A stretch of 49,363 nucleotides of DNA from Opitutales bacterium (GTDB lineage: Bacteria; Verrucomicrobiota; Verrucomicrobiia; Opitutales; UBA953), in assembly GCA_017546455.1 (NCBI GenBank), contig JAFYWY010000050.1:1-49363 (forward strand), read 5' to 3'. The notes under the pieces are model-generated. The model ran no database searches and was not told the origin of the DNA. It saw only the letters and a program-made list of their open reading frames with translations. Within the stretch, counting starts at the first letter, position 1, and every line of letters starts with the position of its first letter. A program made the translations under genes and the position numbers. Positions 25,312 through 32,906 of the stretch are shown piece after piece.

Positions 25312-26315
25312 CGGCGTCGCAGCAATGAATTCGTTCTCTTGCTTGTAGCGGGAGCTTTTGCCGGGGCGGGCTTCACGCCTTTGAGCGTGTTAAGCGTTGC
25401 CGCATAAGCCGTAATGCCGTCGGCAATTCCTTGAGCAATGAGCTCCCGCCGGTTGGTGCGCGCGATCAGCGCCGCTTCGGCCGCATTGGTGAAAAAGCCG
25501 CATTCGACGAGAATGCCCGGGCATTTCAGCTCCGTAAGCACTGTAAAATTAGCGCATTTTACTCCGCGATCTTCCGCATCGATCTTGTTCGCAAGTGCGC
25601 TCTGCACCTTGTACGCGAGCAGCAGATTCCACGCGTCGTAACGATTGCCGGTGTCGGCCTTTTTCTTTTGCGTTTTATTGGCAAAAGACGCCTCGCCGAC
25701 GGGCGTCAGCATCCAGGTTTCCACGCCGCGCGCCGACTTTGATTCCGCCGCATTAAAGTGAATGCTCACAAACAAATCCGCCTGAAGCGCATTTGCTTTT
25801 TTGGAGCGGTCGGCAAGCTCGTAAAACGTATCATTGCTACGCACCAATTCGACCGTGTACCCGTGCTTGCTCAAAATGCGCTGAAGGCGTTTGGCAATGT
25901 CGAGTGTATAGCTTTTTTCCCGCATTTTGCCTTCCGTTTTTCCGGGATCTTTCCCGCCGTGGCCCGCATCGATAACGATTTTCTTCGCCGCGGGAACATC
26001 CTTCTTAGACGGCGCCACGATCGGCGCAAGGTGCTTGTCCCAATCGCGCTTTTGGACAAACATTTTTCCGTTCGCACAGCTGAGTGCACGACCGGTATAA
26101 ATCCGTGTTCCGTTAATCGTGACGTAAGCTTTTTTGTCCTGGGCCTCGACCGTGTAATTCCCGATTTTCCAACGCCGTAAATCGGCAACTCGGGACGTGT
26201 TTGCCCCGGCCCCGGCTTCGCGAATCACCGAATCAAGATTGATCGCCTGCGCCGTAGCAAACGGAGCCAAAACGGTCATAATAAAAAAAAGCGCAATCGC
26301 GGAGAGTCGGGACAT
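25308..26315 (-). CDS. N-acetylmuramoyl-L-alanine amidase (Amidase_3)
   Basis: A zinc amidase that cuts the bond between MurNAc and the stem peptide, working in cell separation. The 335-residue protein has a signal peptide (MSRLSAIALFFIMTVLAPFATA). An N-terminal domain of about 80 residues follows, then the Amidase_3 domain from about 111: IVIDAGHGGKDPG (His and Asp/Glu ligand area), LVRSNDTFYELADRSKKAN, LFVSIHFNAA (His), and GILVECGFFTNAAEA with the catalytic Glu. The last residues are basic and Pro/Ala-rich (PAPAKAPATSKRTNSLLRRR). It is the first gene of the amidase-murJ-dacA-LolA-like operon. Confidence 0.94.
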   Translation of the reverse strand: MSRLSAIALFFIMTVLAPFATAQAINLDSVIREAGAGANTSRVADLRRWKIGNYTVEAQDKKAYVTINGTRIYTGRALSCANGKMFVQKRDWDKHLAPIVAPSKKDVPAAKKIVIDAGHGGKDPGKTEGKMREKSYTLDIAKRLQRILSKHGYTVELVRSNDTFYELADRSKKANALQADLFVSIHFNAAESKSARGVETWMLTPVGEASFANKTQKKKADTGNRYDAWNLLLAYKVQSALANKIDAEDRGVKCANFTVLTELKCPGILVECGFFTNAAEAALIARTNRRELIAQGIADGITAYAATLNTLKGVKPAPAKAPATSKRTNSLLRRR

Positions 26316-26421
26316 GGTTTTTTACTATGACCGTTCGACGGCACTCCCGCAAAATGTTTTTACCTCAAGCGCATAAAATAAGCACTGAACGGGCATCCGC
26401 GCTCGGCAACGGTCCCGGCGA

Positions 26422-27336
26422 TTAGCGGCGGCGACGGGACACCCCGAGCCCGAGAGCCAGCAGTCCCGCCAACAAACCGAACGCCGACGGCTCCGGAATG
26501 TACGCCGAGTACATCATCGTCGAAGACGTGATGCGGCCGTACAGAGAACTGTCATACCAATAATCCTCCATGAGTACGCCGTTTCCGCTCGACGGTAAGC
26601 CGATTTTGTACTCTCTCAGTCCCACATGTTTGTCATCGGAATCCGTGACGTAAATTTTCGTAACCAATCCCAACGCTTCATCGTAGTCACACCCCCACAG
26701 CGTAATCGAATGTCCGGAGATGGAGATTCCGCTTGCCTTGTGTACGCTGAGCATCGATGCTCCGTGGGAAAGCTGGGTAATAATCGTCTCCGAAAAACTC
26801 TTGAGCGAGTAAAGCGGGTCGTTTTCGTAATAACTCCCGGACATATCATTCAAAAAAATCTCCCCGGTTTCCTCATTCCCGCGATATTTAAAATCTCCGT
26901 TAATCAGCCCCCAAGGCACTCGGCCAATGCCGTCAAGGTGAGCCAAATAGCCGCCGGAATTCGACACTTCCAGCTCATCAGGCTCACGCCCCGAAGAAAA
27001 CTTGCCGGTAAAATACCACCCGACACCATCCATATTACTATAGCCGACATTCTGCCAATTATTTTGGAAAGTCTGAAAAATCTGAGCAGTGCTGCGTTCT
27101 ACTCCGCTCAAATCGCCACCCTTGCGCTGATAAGTATCCAACCACCATGCAATAATATTTGTCGCAGTCGCAGCCCAACAAAGCTGGCTGTCCTGATTCG
27201 TAAACGCCTTATTCGTGTCGTACCAACCGCTTTCCTTGGTGACTCCGGGGGCGAAAATCGTAGTCACGGCGGCGGCCGGGAGTGCCGAAGCGGCGATGAG
27301 GGAAGCGATCAAGGAGAAGCGGGTAAAGGTTTGCAT
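26422..27336 (-). CDS. IdeS/Mac-like cysteine protease (C66) with PEP-CTERM anchor
   Basis: A 304-residue exported protein. After a signal peptide (cut near SALPAAA) the text closely follows streptococcal IdeS, as I remember it. FAPGVTKESGWYDTNKAFT and QLCWAATATN carry catalytic-type Cys53. GHSITLWGCDYD carries His209, and KIYVTDSDDKHVGL carries Asp232 and Asp234. All catalytic positions are present. The C-terminus is a PEP-CTERM signal: PEPSAFGLLAGLLALGLG followed by RRRR, which directs exosortase-linked surface sorting. IdeS itself cleaves IgG; the substrate here is unknown. The gene is monocistronic between the amidase and the Bax-inhibitor-like gene. Confidence 0.88.
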   Translation of the reverse strand: MQTFTRFSLIASLIAASALPAAAVTTIFAPGVTKESGWYDTNKAFTNQDSQLCWAATATNIIAWWLDTYQRKGGDLSGVERSTAQIFQTFQNNWQNVGYSNMDGVGWYFTGKFSSGREPDELEVSNSGGYLAHLDGIGRVPWGLINGDFKYRGNEETGEIFLNDMSGSYYENDPLYSLKSFSETIITQLSHGASMLSVHKASGISISGHSITLWGCDYDEALGLVTKIYVTDSDDKHVGLREYKIGLPSSGNGVLMEDYWYDSSLYGRITSSTMMYSAYIPEPSAFGLLAGLLALGLGVSRRRR

Positions 27337-27390
27337 AACGAATTAAATTTTCAACAAATCATACAGATTACATAAGCATTTGAAACAATA

Positions 27391-27424
27391 AAAAACACTC
27401 CCGACAGACTCGGGAGTGTTTTTC
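27391..27424 (-). terminator. Terminator of the Bax-inhibitor-1-like gene
   Basis: ACACTCCCGA and TCGGGAGTGT form a 10-bp stem with a short loop, followed on the minus strand by TTTTTTATTG. A-T flanks on both sides would also allow weak action on the plus strand. Confidence 0.85.
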
Positions 27425-27444
27425 GAAAAAATACCGTTTGGCGC

Positions 27445-28167
27445 TTATTCGCGACGGGACATGAAAAGCTGAATCATGTACCAAAACAGCGTCGCGATAC
27501 CCGCGAAAATGACAAGTGCCGCGCCGACGTGCTGGTCCGGGCTGAATTGCTCTTTAACCATCCACGTATAGTAGAGGATGACCGCCGCCATAAAGACGAT
27601 CATGGCGACAATGAACCAAGTTCCCGGATTAATGCCCGCAAGTGCAAAAACGAGGATTGCCCCGATGGCGACAAAGAATCCGACGGTGATAAATGCACGC
27701 AGGAAGGAGAAGTCCGTCTTCGTCATGAACACGGTGGCCGTCAGGCCGCCCGCGAGCAAGAGAGTCGAAAGCGCGGCGGGCGCCACGATGTCTTGCAGAG
27801 CGACGCCGGTGCCGAACATTTTCAGACAGATGTTCAGGAGCGGCGTAAAGATAACGGCTTCGGCAACGACGTAGAGACCGAGTCCGGCGAGCTGGGTGGT
27901 CTGCGAAGCGCCGCCGAACGCGAGTCGGTTGGCGAAACTCGAAACGGCCCAAAGGGCGGCGAGTACGAGGATCCACCCGAGCATTCCGTTGCCGAAAAGC
28001 AAGGCGGTCAGCGGGTCGGCCAAAGGCGAAGCAAGCAAGCCTGCGAGAATCAGCCCGAAGGCGGCGCAGGAGGCGGCAACTAAGCCGTAAGTACGGCGGT
28101 AGAAGCTCGCGCGGTCGGCGGGAGACGCCGATGCGACGGAGAACGGATTGGAGGTGTAACTATTCAT
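27445..28167 (-). CDS. Bax inhibitor-1 / YccA family membrane protein
   Basis: A 240-residue protein started at MNSYTSNPFSVAS; a Met 14 codons upstream gives an unlikely N-terminus. Seven hydrophobic segments are seen. Family signs include the N-terminal FYRRTYGLVAASCAAFG, the middle FTPLLNICLKMFGTG, and the C-terminal ILYYTWMVKEQFSPDQHVGAA with acidic/basic residues near the predicted pore. Bacterial members such as YbhL/YccA are linked to FtsH control or ion leak; the role here is unknown. It ends the run that begins with the TRIC-CutC gene. Confidence 0.88.
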   Translation of the reverse strand: MNSYTSNPFSVASASPADRASFYRRTYGLVAASCAAFGLILAGLLASPLADPLTALLFGNGMLGWILVLAALWAVSSFANRLAFGGASQTTQLAGLGLYVVAEAVIFTPLLNICLKMFGTGVALQDIVAPAALSTLLLAGGLTATVFMTKTDFSFLRAFITVGFFVAIGAILVFALAGINPGTWFIVAMIVFMAAVILYYTWMVKEQFSPDQHVGAALVIFAGIATLFWYMIQLFMSRRE

Positions 28168-28215
28168 ATAAGAAAAAACGTTGCAGATTTCGTGCCGCGG
28201 AAACGGCAAAGTACG

Positions 28216-29409
28216 CTATTTCGCAGCGAATACGGCGGAGAGCACGGCGAGAGCCTCGTCGAGCTCGGCCTGCGTCGCGTTCAGCGGCGGCAGGAGGCGG
28301 ACGACGTTGTTGCCGGCAGGAACGCAGAGCAATCCGGCGTCGCGCAATTTGGCGATCCAAGGCGCAGGCGCTTCGGAGAGGCGGATGCCGGACATAAAGC
28401 CGACGCCGCGCAGTTCCGTGCAGAGCTCGGGATTGGCATCGACAATTTTCTTCAGGCCTGCGCGCCACGCCGGGCTGAGGCGCTTGACGTTGTCCAGGAT
28501 GTTTTCCTTTTCAAAGACTTCGAAAACGGCCAGTGCCGCCGCGGTCGCCAGCGGATTGCCGCCGAAGGTCGTTCCGTGCATCCCGGGTTTAACGTAGGCG
28601 GCAAATTTATCGTCGCACCACATGGCGCCGATCGGGAATCCGTTGCCGAGGCCCTTAGCCATCGAGAACGCGTCCGGACGCACGCCGGATTGTTCAAAGC
28701 CGAAGAGCGTTCCCGTGCGTCCCATCCCGCATTGAATTTCGTCGCAAAGCAGGAGGACGTTCTTTTCGTCGCAAAGCGCACGGAGTTCTCGCAGGAATTC
28801 CGGAGTCGCCGGCGTCAGGCCGCTTTCGCCCTGAACGCATTCGAGAATGACGGCGGCGGTTTCGTCGTCGACGAGCTTACGGAAGCTTTCGATGTCGTTG
28901 ATTTTCGCGACGGCGACATTGGGCATGAGCGGGCGGAAACCGTGCTGGATTTTTTCCTGCGGCGTGGCGGCCATCGTCCCGAAAAGGCGCCCGTGAAACG
29001 CGTTTTCGCAGGTGACGACTTTGTAAATTTTCCCTTCTTCGCCGCCGGCTTTGGCCATCCCGTGCAGGCGGGAGAGCTTCAGGAGCGCTTCATTGGCTTC
29101 GGCGCCGGAATTGCAGAAGAAGACCTTCCCGCCGCCCATGTGCGCATTGATTTTTTCGGCGAGGCGCGGAGCGTTTTCGTTGATAAAGAGATTGCTGCAA
29201 TGCGCGAGCTTTCCGGCCTGTTCGCGCACGCGTTCAAGCCAATGCGGGTGGGCGTGCCCGATGTTGAGCACGGCGATGCCCGACGAAAAGTCGAGATACT
29301 CGCGTCCGGTATCATCCCAAACGCGTGCGCCCTGCCCGCGGACGAGCGTTACGGGCGGAAGTCCGTAGTTGCCCAAAATGTTTTGTGACCAAAGTTCGGA
29401 AGTTGTCAT
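28216..29409 (-). CDS. argD: Acetylornithine aminotransferase family protein
   Basis: PLP enzyme that makes N-acetylornithine in arginine synthesis, and often also N-succinyl-diaminopimelate. The start at the Met of MTTSELWSQNILGNYG gives 397 residues, the ArgD length; the upstream 66 codons are a shadow extension. Seen: GREYLDFSSGIAVLNIGHAH, FFCNSGAEANEALLKL, ENAFHGRLFGTMAAT, LLLCDEIQCGMGRTG, FSMAKGLGNGFPIGA with the PLP Lys, and HGTTFGGNPLATAAALAV. It could act on related substrates; ArgD is the best call. No other arg genes are in the window. Confidence 0.9.
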   Translation of the reverse strand: MTTSELWSQNILGNYGLPPVTLVRGQGARVWDDTGREYLDFSSGIAVLNIGHAHPHWLERVREQAGKLAHCSNLFINENAPRLAEKINAHMGGGKVFFCNSGAEANEALLKLSRLHGMAKAGGEEGKIYKVVTCENAFHGRLFGTMAATPQEKIQHGFRPLMPNVAVAKINDIESFRKLVDDETAAVILECVQGESGLTPATPEFLRELRALCDEKNVLLLCDEIQCGMGRTGTLFGFEQSGVRPDAFSMAKGLGNGFPIGAMWCDDKFAAYVKPGMHGTTFGGNPLATAAALAVFEVFEKENILDNVKRLSPAWRAGLKKIVDANPELCTELRGVGFMSGIRLSEAPAPWIAKLRDAGLLCVPAGNNVVRLLPPLNATQAELDEALAVLSAVFAAK

Positions 29410-29470
29410 GACGATAAAAAAGTTTCGGAAATTAAATGCCCGCCCCAATCTTTTTGCAAGCGCGGGGCGC

Positions 29471-30283
29471 TCAATCGGAAGCGACGGAAACGGCGTTGAT
29501 ACAGGCGACGAGGAAGGCGGCAAACACGAGGAGGCAGCCGAGAGAAACCAGCTCGTCCGCGTTATGGAAAATGAGCCCGCCGGCGCGGTAGGCGGCCACA
29601 CAGGCAACGAGCGAGAAAATGCGGAAAATCGTGCTCCAAAGCAGGAATTTGCGCTCGCCGTAGCTTAAAAACGTACACAGAACACCGATACCGAAGAGCA
29701 CGAGGATGATGACGGAGCCCATCTCCCGAAGCGGCACGACTACCGATTCCGCGCAGGCAACCACCAGGGAAAAGACTTCCAAAAACGCCAGAAAAATAAA
29801 ACGTTCCCGCAGATATTTTCCGAGCAAAACAATCCCCGCAAAAACGAGGACGATGAGACCGGAGGAAAGCCAGATCGGATTGCCGACCGCCTCGGCATCG
29901 CGTCCGGAAAAGAGATAGCGTAAAAACGCGTTTCCGCAGTCCGCCCACGGAGGAATTGCGAAGAAGAAAATCGACAGACAGACAACAACGACCGTCAGCA
30001 CGATTTTCTCGGCAAAAGCAAGGACGGGAATGCCGGTCGCACCCGGTTGGGCTAGCCTGCGCTCCCGCGTTTCGTCGAAAAGCGCCCGCGATTTCTCGTT
30101 GGAGAGAATGTGGTAGGCACGGTTGATTTCGCTGGAAATAGCTTCGTAACGGGTCTCTTCCCCGAGGTGGCGATCCGGGTGAAAGCGTTGCATTTTTTCG
30201 CGCCACGCCCGCCGGATTTCTTTCGCGCTCGCCTCGGGAGAAACCTCTAAGATTTTATAATAATCGACGAAGTCTTCCTTCAT
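29471..30283 (-). CDS. DnaJ-domain membrane protein
   Basis: A 270-residue protein with an N-terminal J domain (residues 6-66: DYYKILEVSPEASAKEIRRA, HPD at 35-37, YHILSNEKSRALFDETRE). It has no Gly/Phe-rich or zinc region. From about residue 90 there are about six hydrophobic segments, so the J domain would sit on the cytoplasmic face and recruit DnaK to the membrane. I do not know a named family. It starts within the stop of the transglutaminase-like gene (TAATG overlap), which indicates translational coupling. Confidence 0.85.
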   Translation of the reverse strand: MKEDFVDYYKILEVSPEASAKEIRRAWREKMQRFHPDRHLGEETRYEAISSEINRAYHILSNEKSRALFDETRERRLAQPGATGIPVLAFAEKIVLTVVVVCLSIFFFAIPPWADCGNAFLRYLFSGRDAEAVGNPIWLSSGLIVLVFAGIVLLGKYLRERFIFLAFLEVFSLVVACAESVVVPLREMGSVIILVLFGIGVLCTFLSYGERKFLLWSTIFRIFSLVACVAAYRAGGLIFHNADELVSLGCLLVFAAFLVACINAVSVASD

Positions 30284-31386
30284 TAGAGCTTCGGAAGCGA
30301 CAGATGAAGCGTCTTGGCGACGTCTTCAAAAACGTATTCGCCGAGCAGGATTTCCGCCGCCTTTTCCTGCGGACGTGCGTAGATTTCGACCGCGGTGCCT
30401 TCCTTCGCCAACAAGGTGAAGTGGTTGTTCAGGTCGCGGCGGTCATCGTGCGTCGTGCCCGATGCCAGAATCCGTCCGCTCGCCTTTTCGCGAACGACGA
30501 CGGGAACGGCAACACGCTTGCCCGACGCATCACGCAGGTTCAGAGAAAGCGAGCACTGCTTTTCGGCAGCCACTTTTTTCTTTCCGAGATAACGCGCCGT
30601 CACGTTGTACGCGGGAATCACCGCCCGTTTTTCTGCGGGATTGCGCCAGGAGGCGGAAAATTCCGTTCCCGTCGGGGCCCAGCTCGAAGCGTAAATCGCG
30701 TAGTACGGATCGTCTTCGACCGAACACGCGGCATCCGGATCAAACCAGGATTCGTCGGCTTTCGGGCAATCAAAGGCGCCGATGTAATGCCATTTTCCGC
30801 CGTCCCAAAACTCGACCCAGGAGTGATTGCCCGGCTTGTTTTTCCAACGGCAACCGGCAAAGCGCGCAGGTACACCCACGGCTCGGCAGGCATCGATCAG
30901 CAAAATCGACAGTCCCGTGCACGATGCCATTCCGATGCGCATCGAGTGGAACGGCGCCTGGTCCGGCTTATCGCGCTTCGGACTGTAAACGACGCTCAGG
31001 CGCTTCCACAATTCGCCGTTCAGGGTTTCGACCACCTGCGTCGCCGACTTGCAATGCGCGACGAGGGGCAGGAACTGCTTGTAAAACACCGGACGCCAGG
31101 CTTCAACATCTTCGCCGACGGACGAATACGGCAGGACGTCGTTAAGAAAAATGTCTTCCGGAATCGTACGCGCCCAGTCGTTGTAATTGCGGACGGCAAG
31201 CGCCAAGTCGAGATTTTCCCGCAAGTAGGCTTCCGAGACTTTCCCGCGGTCATGCGCCGGCATGTAGTCGCAGAGGAACTTCCAAGCTTTTTCGCGGAAG
31301 GCACCTTGCTCCGCCGCCGACAAACCGCTTGCCAGCGAGGCAATAAAAGCCAGGGTAACGATGATTTTTGAAAAGAGGCGTTTCAT
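30283..31386 (-). CDS. Exported transglutaminase-like protein
   Basis: A 367-residue protein when started at MKRLFSKIIVTLAFIASLAS, giving a signal peptide cut near GLSAA; the 31 codons upstream lie inside the preceding gene's frame region and are unlikely. A transglutaminase-fold core is seen: GMASCTGLSILLIDACRAVG (Cys), PGNHSWVEFWDGGKWHYIGA (His) and FDCPKADESWFD (Asp). The C-terminal part (about 255-367) looks like a beta domain that mentions no known motif. The catalytic triad order is right for protease or cross-linking activity. It is coupled to the DnaJ gene and starts 2 bp after the TRIC-CutC stop. Confidence 0.85.
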   Translation of the reverse strand: MKRLFSKIIVTLAFIASLASGLSAAEQGAFREKAWKFLCDYMPAHDRGKVSEAYLRENLDLALAVRNYNDWARTIPEDIFLNDVLPYSSVGEDVEAWRPVFYKQFLPLVAHCKSATQVVETLNGELWKRLSVVYSPKRDKPDQAPFHSMRIGMASCTGLSILLIDACRAVGVPARFAGCRWKNKPGNHSWVEFWDGGKWHYIGAFDCPKADESWFDPDAACSVEDDPYYAIYASSWAPTGTEFSASWRNPAEKRAVIPAYNVTARYLGKKKVAAEKQCSLSLNLRDASGKRVAVPVVVREKASGRILASGTTHDDRRDLNNHFTLLAKEGTAVEIYARPQEKAAEILLGEYVFEDVAKTLHLSLPKL

Positions 31387-31388
31387 GA

Positions 31389-32729
31389 CTAAGCGTGTGT
31401 GTAATCCCAGATTTTCGAAGAATCGACGGAGGAATCGAAGGTCAGTTTGCTGCGAACCGCCCGGCCCATGTGGATGCACATCAGGCCGCGGGAGCGCAGA
31501 TTCGGCAGGTGTTCCGGCGTAATGCCGCCGCCGATGCGCAGGCGAACGGGTGCGCGCGGAAGCAAGTCGAGCGTCGGCAACACCGTCGTCGTAATCGAAC
31601 CGACGCCGAGCTTGGCAAGCAGCGCATAAGCCGTCGCCGGATCCGCCACCTTTTCAAAAGCACGATTGAAAGTAACCTTGAGTCGGCCCGCCGCCGCCAT
31701 AATTTTCTGCATGCGTTCGACATCCACCTTGCCGTCCGGCGTAACGACGCCGACCGTGATGCCTTCCGCCTTACTTTCTTCGGCAACAAATTTGATGTCG
31801 GCCAGCATTTGGCCGAATTCCGCATCCGAGTAACAGAAGTCGTCCGCCTTCGGACGGATCATCACGTAAACGGGCAAACGGCTCTGCGCGCAGGCATTGC
31901 GAATCAGGTCGCGATCCGGCGTCAGGCCGCCGCAATCCGCATTCGCACACAATTCGACGACGCTTGCGTCGGAATCGTTAATTTCGGAAATATCCTGCAT
32001 CGAAACCGCCACAACCTGCAGATTGAAGTGGTCCACGCCTTCCGAAGCCGCCTTTCCGAAGCTCCGCCAGGCGCGCGTATCGTTTTCGTCGTATTCGGCG
32101 ACGTCTCGGCGCAGAACCGGCAGGCGCCAATGCTGCGTCATCGCAATGCCGCGCAGGGCAATCACGCTCAGTGCCGTCACCACCTGCGTCGTCACGGAAT
32201 CAATGCCCATCGAGGTGCAGGCGAGATAGACCAAGCCCCCGAACACACAGGCAAGCGCGTAGATATCCTTGCGGAAAACGAGCGGTTCGACATTGATGAA
32301 AATATCGCGGAAGACGCCGCCGCCCGCGCCGGTCACCATCCCCATCAGAATCGCCACCCAAATCGGGAAACCGCAAGCCAGCGTTTTCTCGATACCGACG
32401 ACCGTAAACAGGCCAAGCCCGATGGCGTCGAAGATGAAGATCGTATCGTTCATCCGGAGCAGGTAGCGCCCCAGAACGGAAACAAACAAAAGCGCGAAAA
32501 GCACGACGAGCAGGTAGGTGTAGCCGCCTTCCCAAAACGGCGTTTTCGTCTGCATCCAAAACGGCGTCTGCCCGAGCATAATGTCGCGCAAGGTTCCGCC
32601 GCCGCAACCGGTCGCAAAGCCGACGACAATCGCGCCGAAAAGGTCGAAGCGCTTGGCTGAAGCACGCCGAATACCGCTGATGGCAAAGGCGAAGGTCCCT
32701 AAGTAGTCAATAAATAGAGTAAAGGTCAT
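31389..32729 (-). CDS. Fusion of a TRIC-type channel (YicG/UPF0126) with CutC
   Basis: A 446-residue protein with two unrelated parts. Residues 1-205 are a membrane domain with about seven helices and the two glycine motifs of the TRIC/UPF0126 family: GCGGGTLRDIMLG (41-53) and GAGGGVFRDI (134-143). Residues 237-446 are a CutC-type TIM barrel: VVELCANADCGGLTPD (257-272), LPVYVMIRPKADDFCYSDAEF (285-305), TVGVVTPDGKVDVERM and LKVTFNRAFEKVADP. Prokaryotic TRIC proteins conduct cations such as K+, and CutC proteins have been linked to copper homeostasis and more recently proposed as glycoside hydrolases. Both halves look intact and no stop lies between them. The reading frame is continuous through a linker at about 206-236. 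Confidence 0.88.
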   Translation of the reverse strand: MTFTLFIDYLGTFAFAISGIRRASAKRFDLFGAIVVGFATGCGGGTLRDIMLGQTPFWMQTKTPFWEGGYTYLLVVLFALLFVSVLGRYLLRMNDTIFIFDAIGLGLFTVVGIEKTLACGFPIWVAILMGMVTGAGGGVFRDIFINVEPLVFRKDIYALACVFGGLVYLACTSMGIDSVTTQVVTALSVIALRGIAMTQHWRLPVLRRDVAEYDENDTRAWRSFGKAASEGVDHFNLQVVAVSMQDISEINDSDASVVELCANADCGGLTPDRDLIRNACAQSRLPVYVMIRPKADDFCYSDAEFGQMLADIKFVAEESKAEGITVGVVTPDGKVDVERMQKIMAAAGRLKVTFNRAFEKVADPATAYALLAKLGVGSITTTVLPTLDLLPRAPVRLRIGGGITPEHLPNLRSRGLMCIHMGRAVRSKLTFDSSVDSSKIWDYTHA

Positions 32730-32906
32730 GGAGATATATTAAAGGAAGTAAAATCCGGATTTTAGCCGCGCGCCCGACTCAAGTAAACGGCAAAGCAACG
32801 CCGGAGCGCTAAAATCCCCGCAATGCAAAAACAAAGTCCGTCACACAATAAAGTATTGAAGAAAACTGAAAAATTTTCTCGCACAAAAAAGAGAAATAAG
32901 GAAAAT

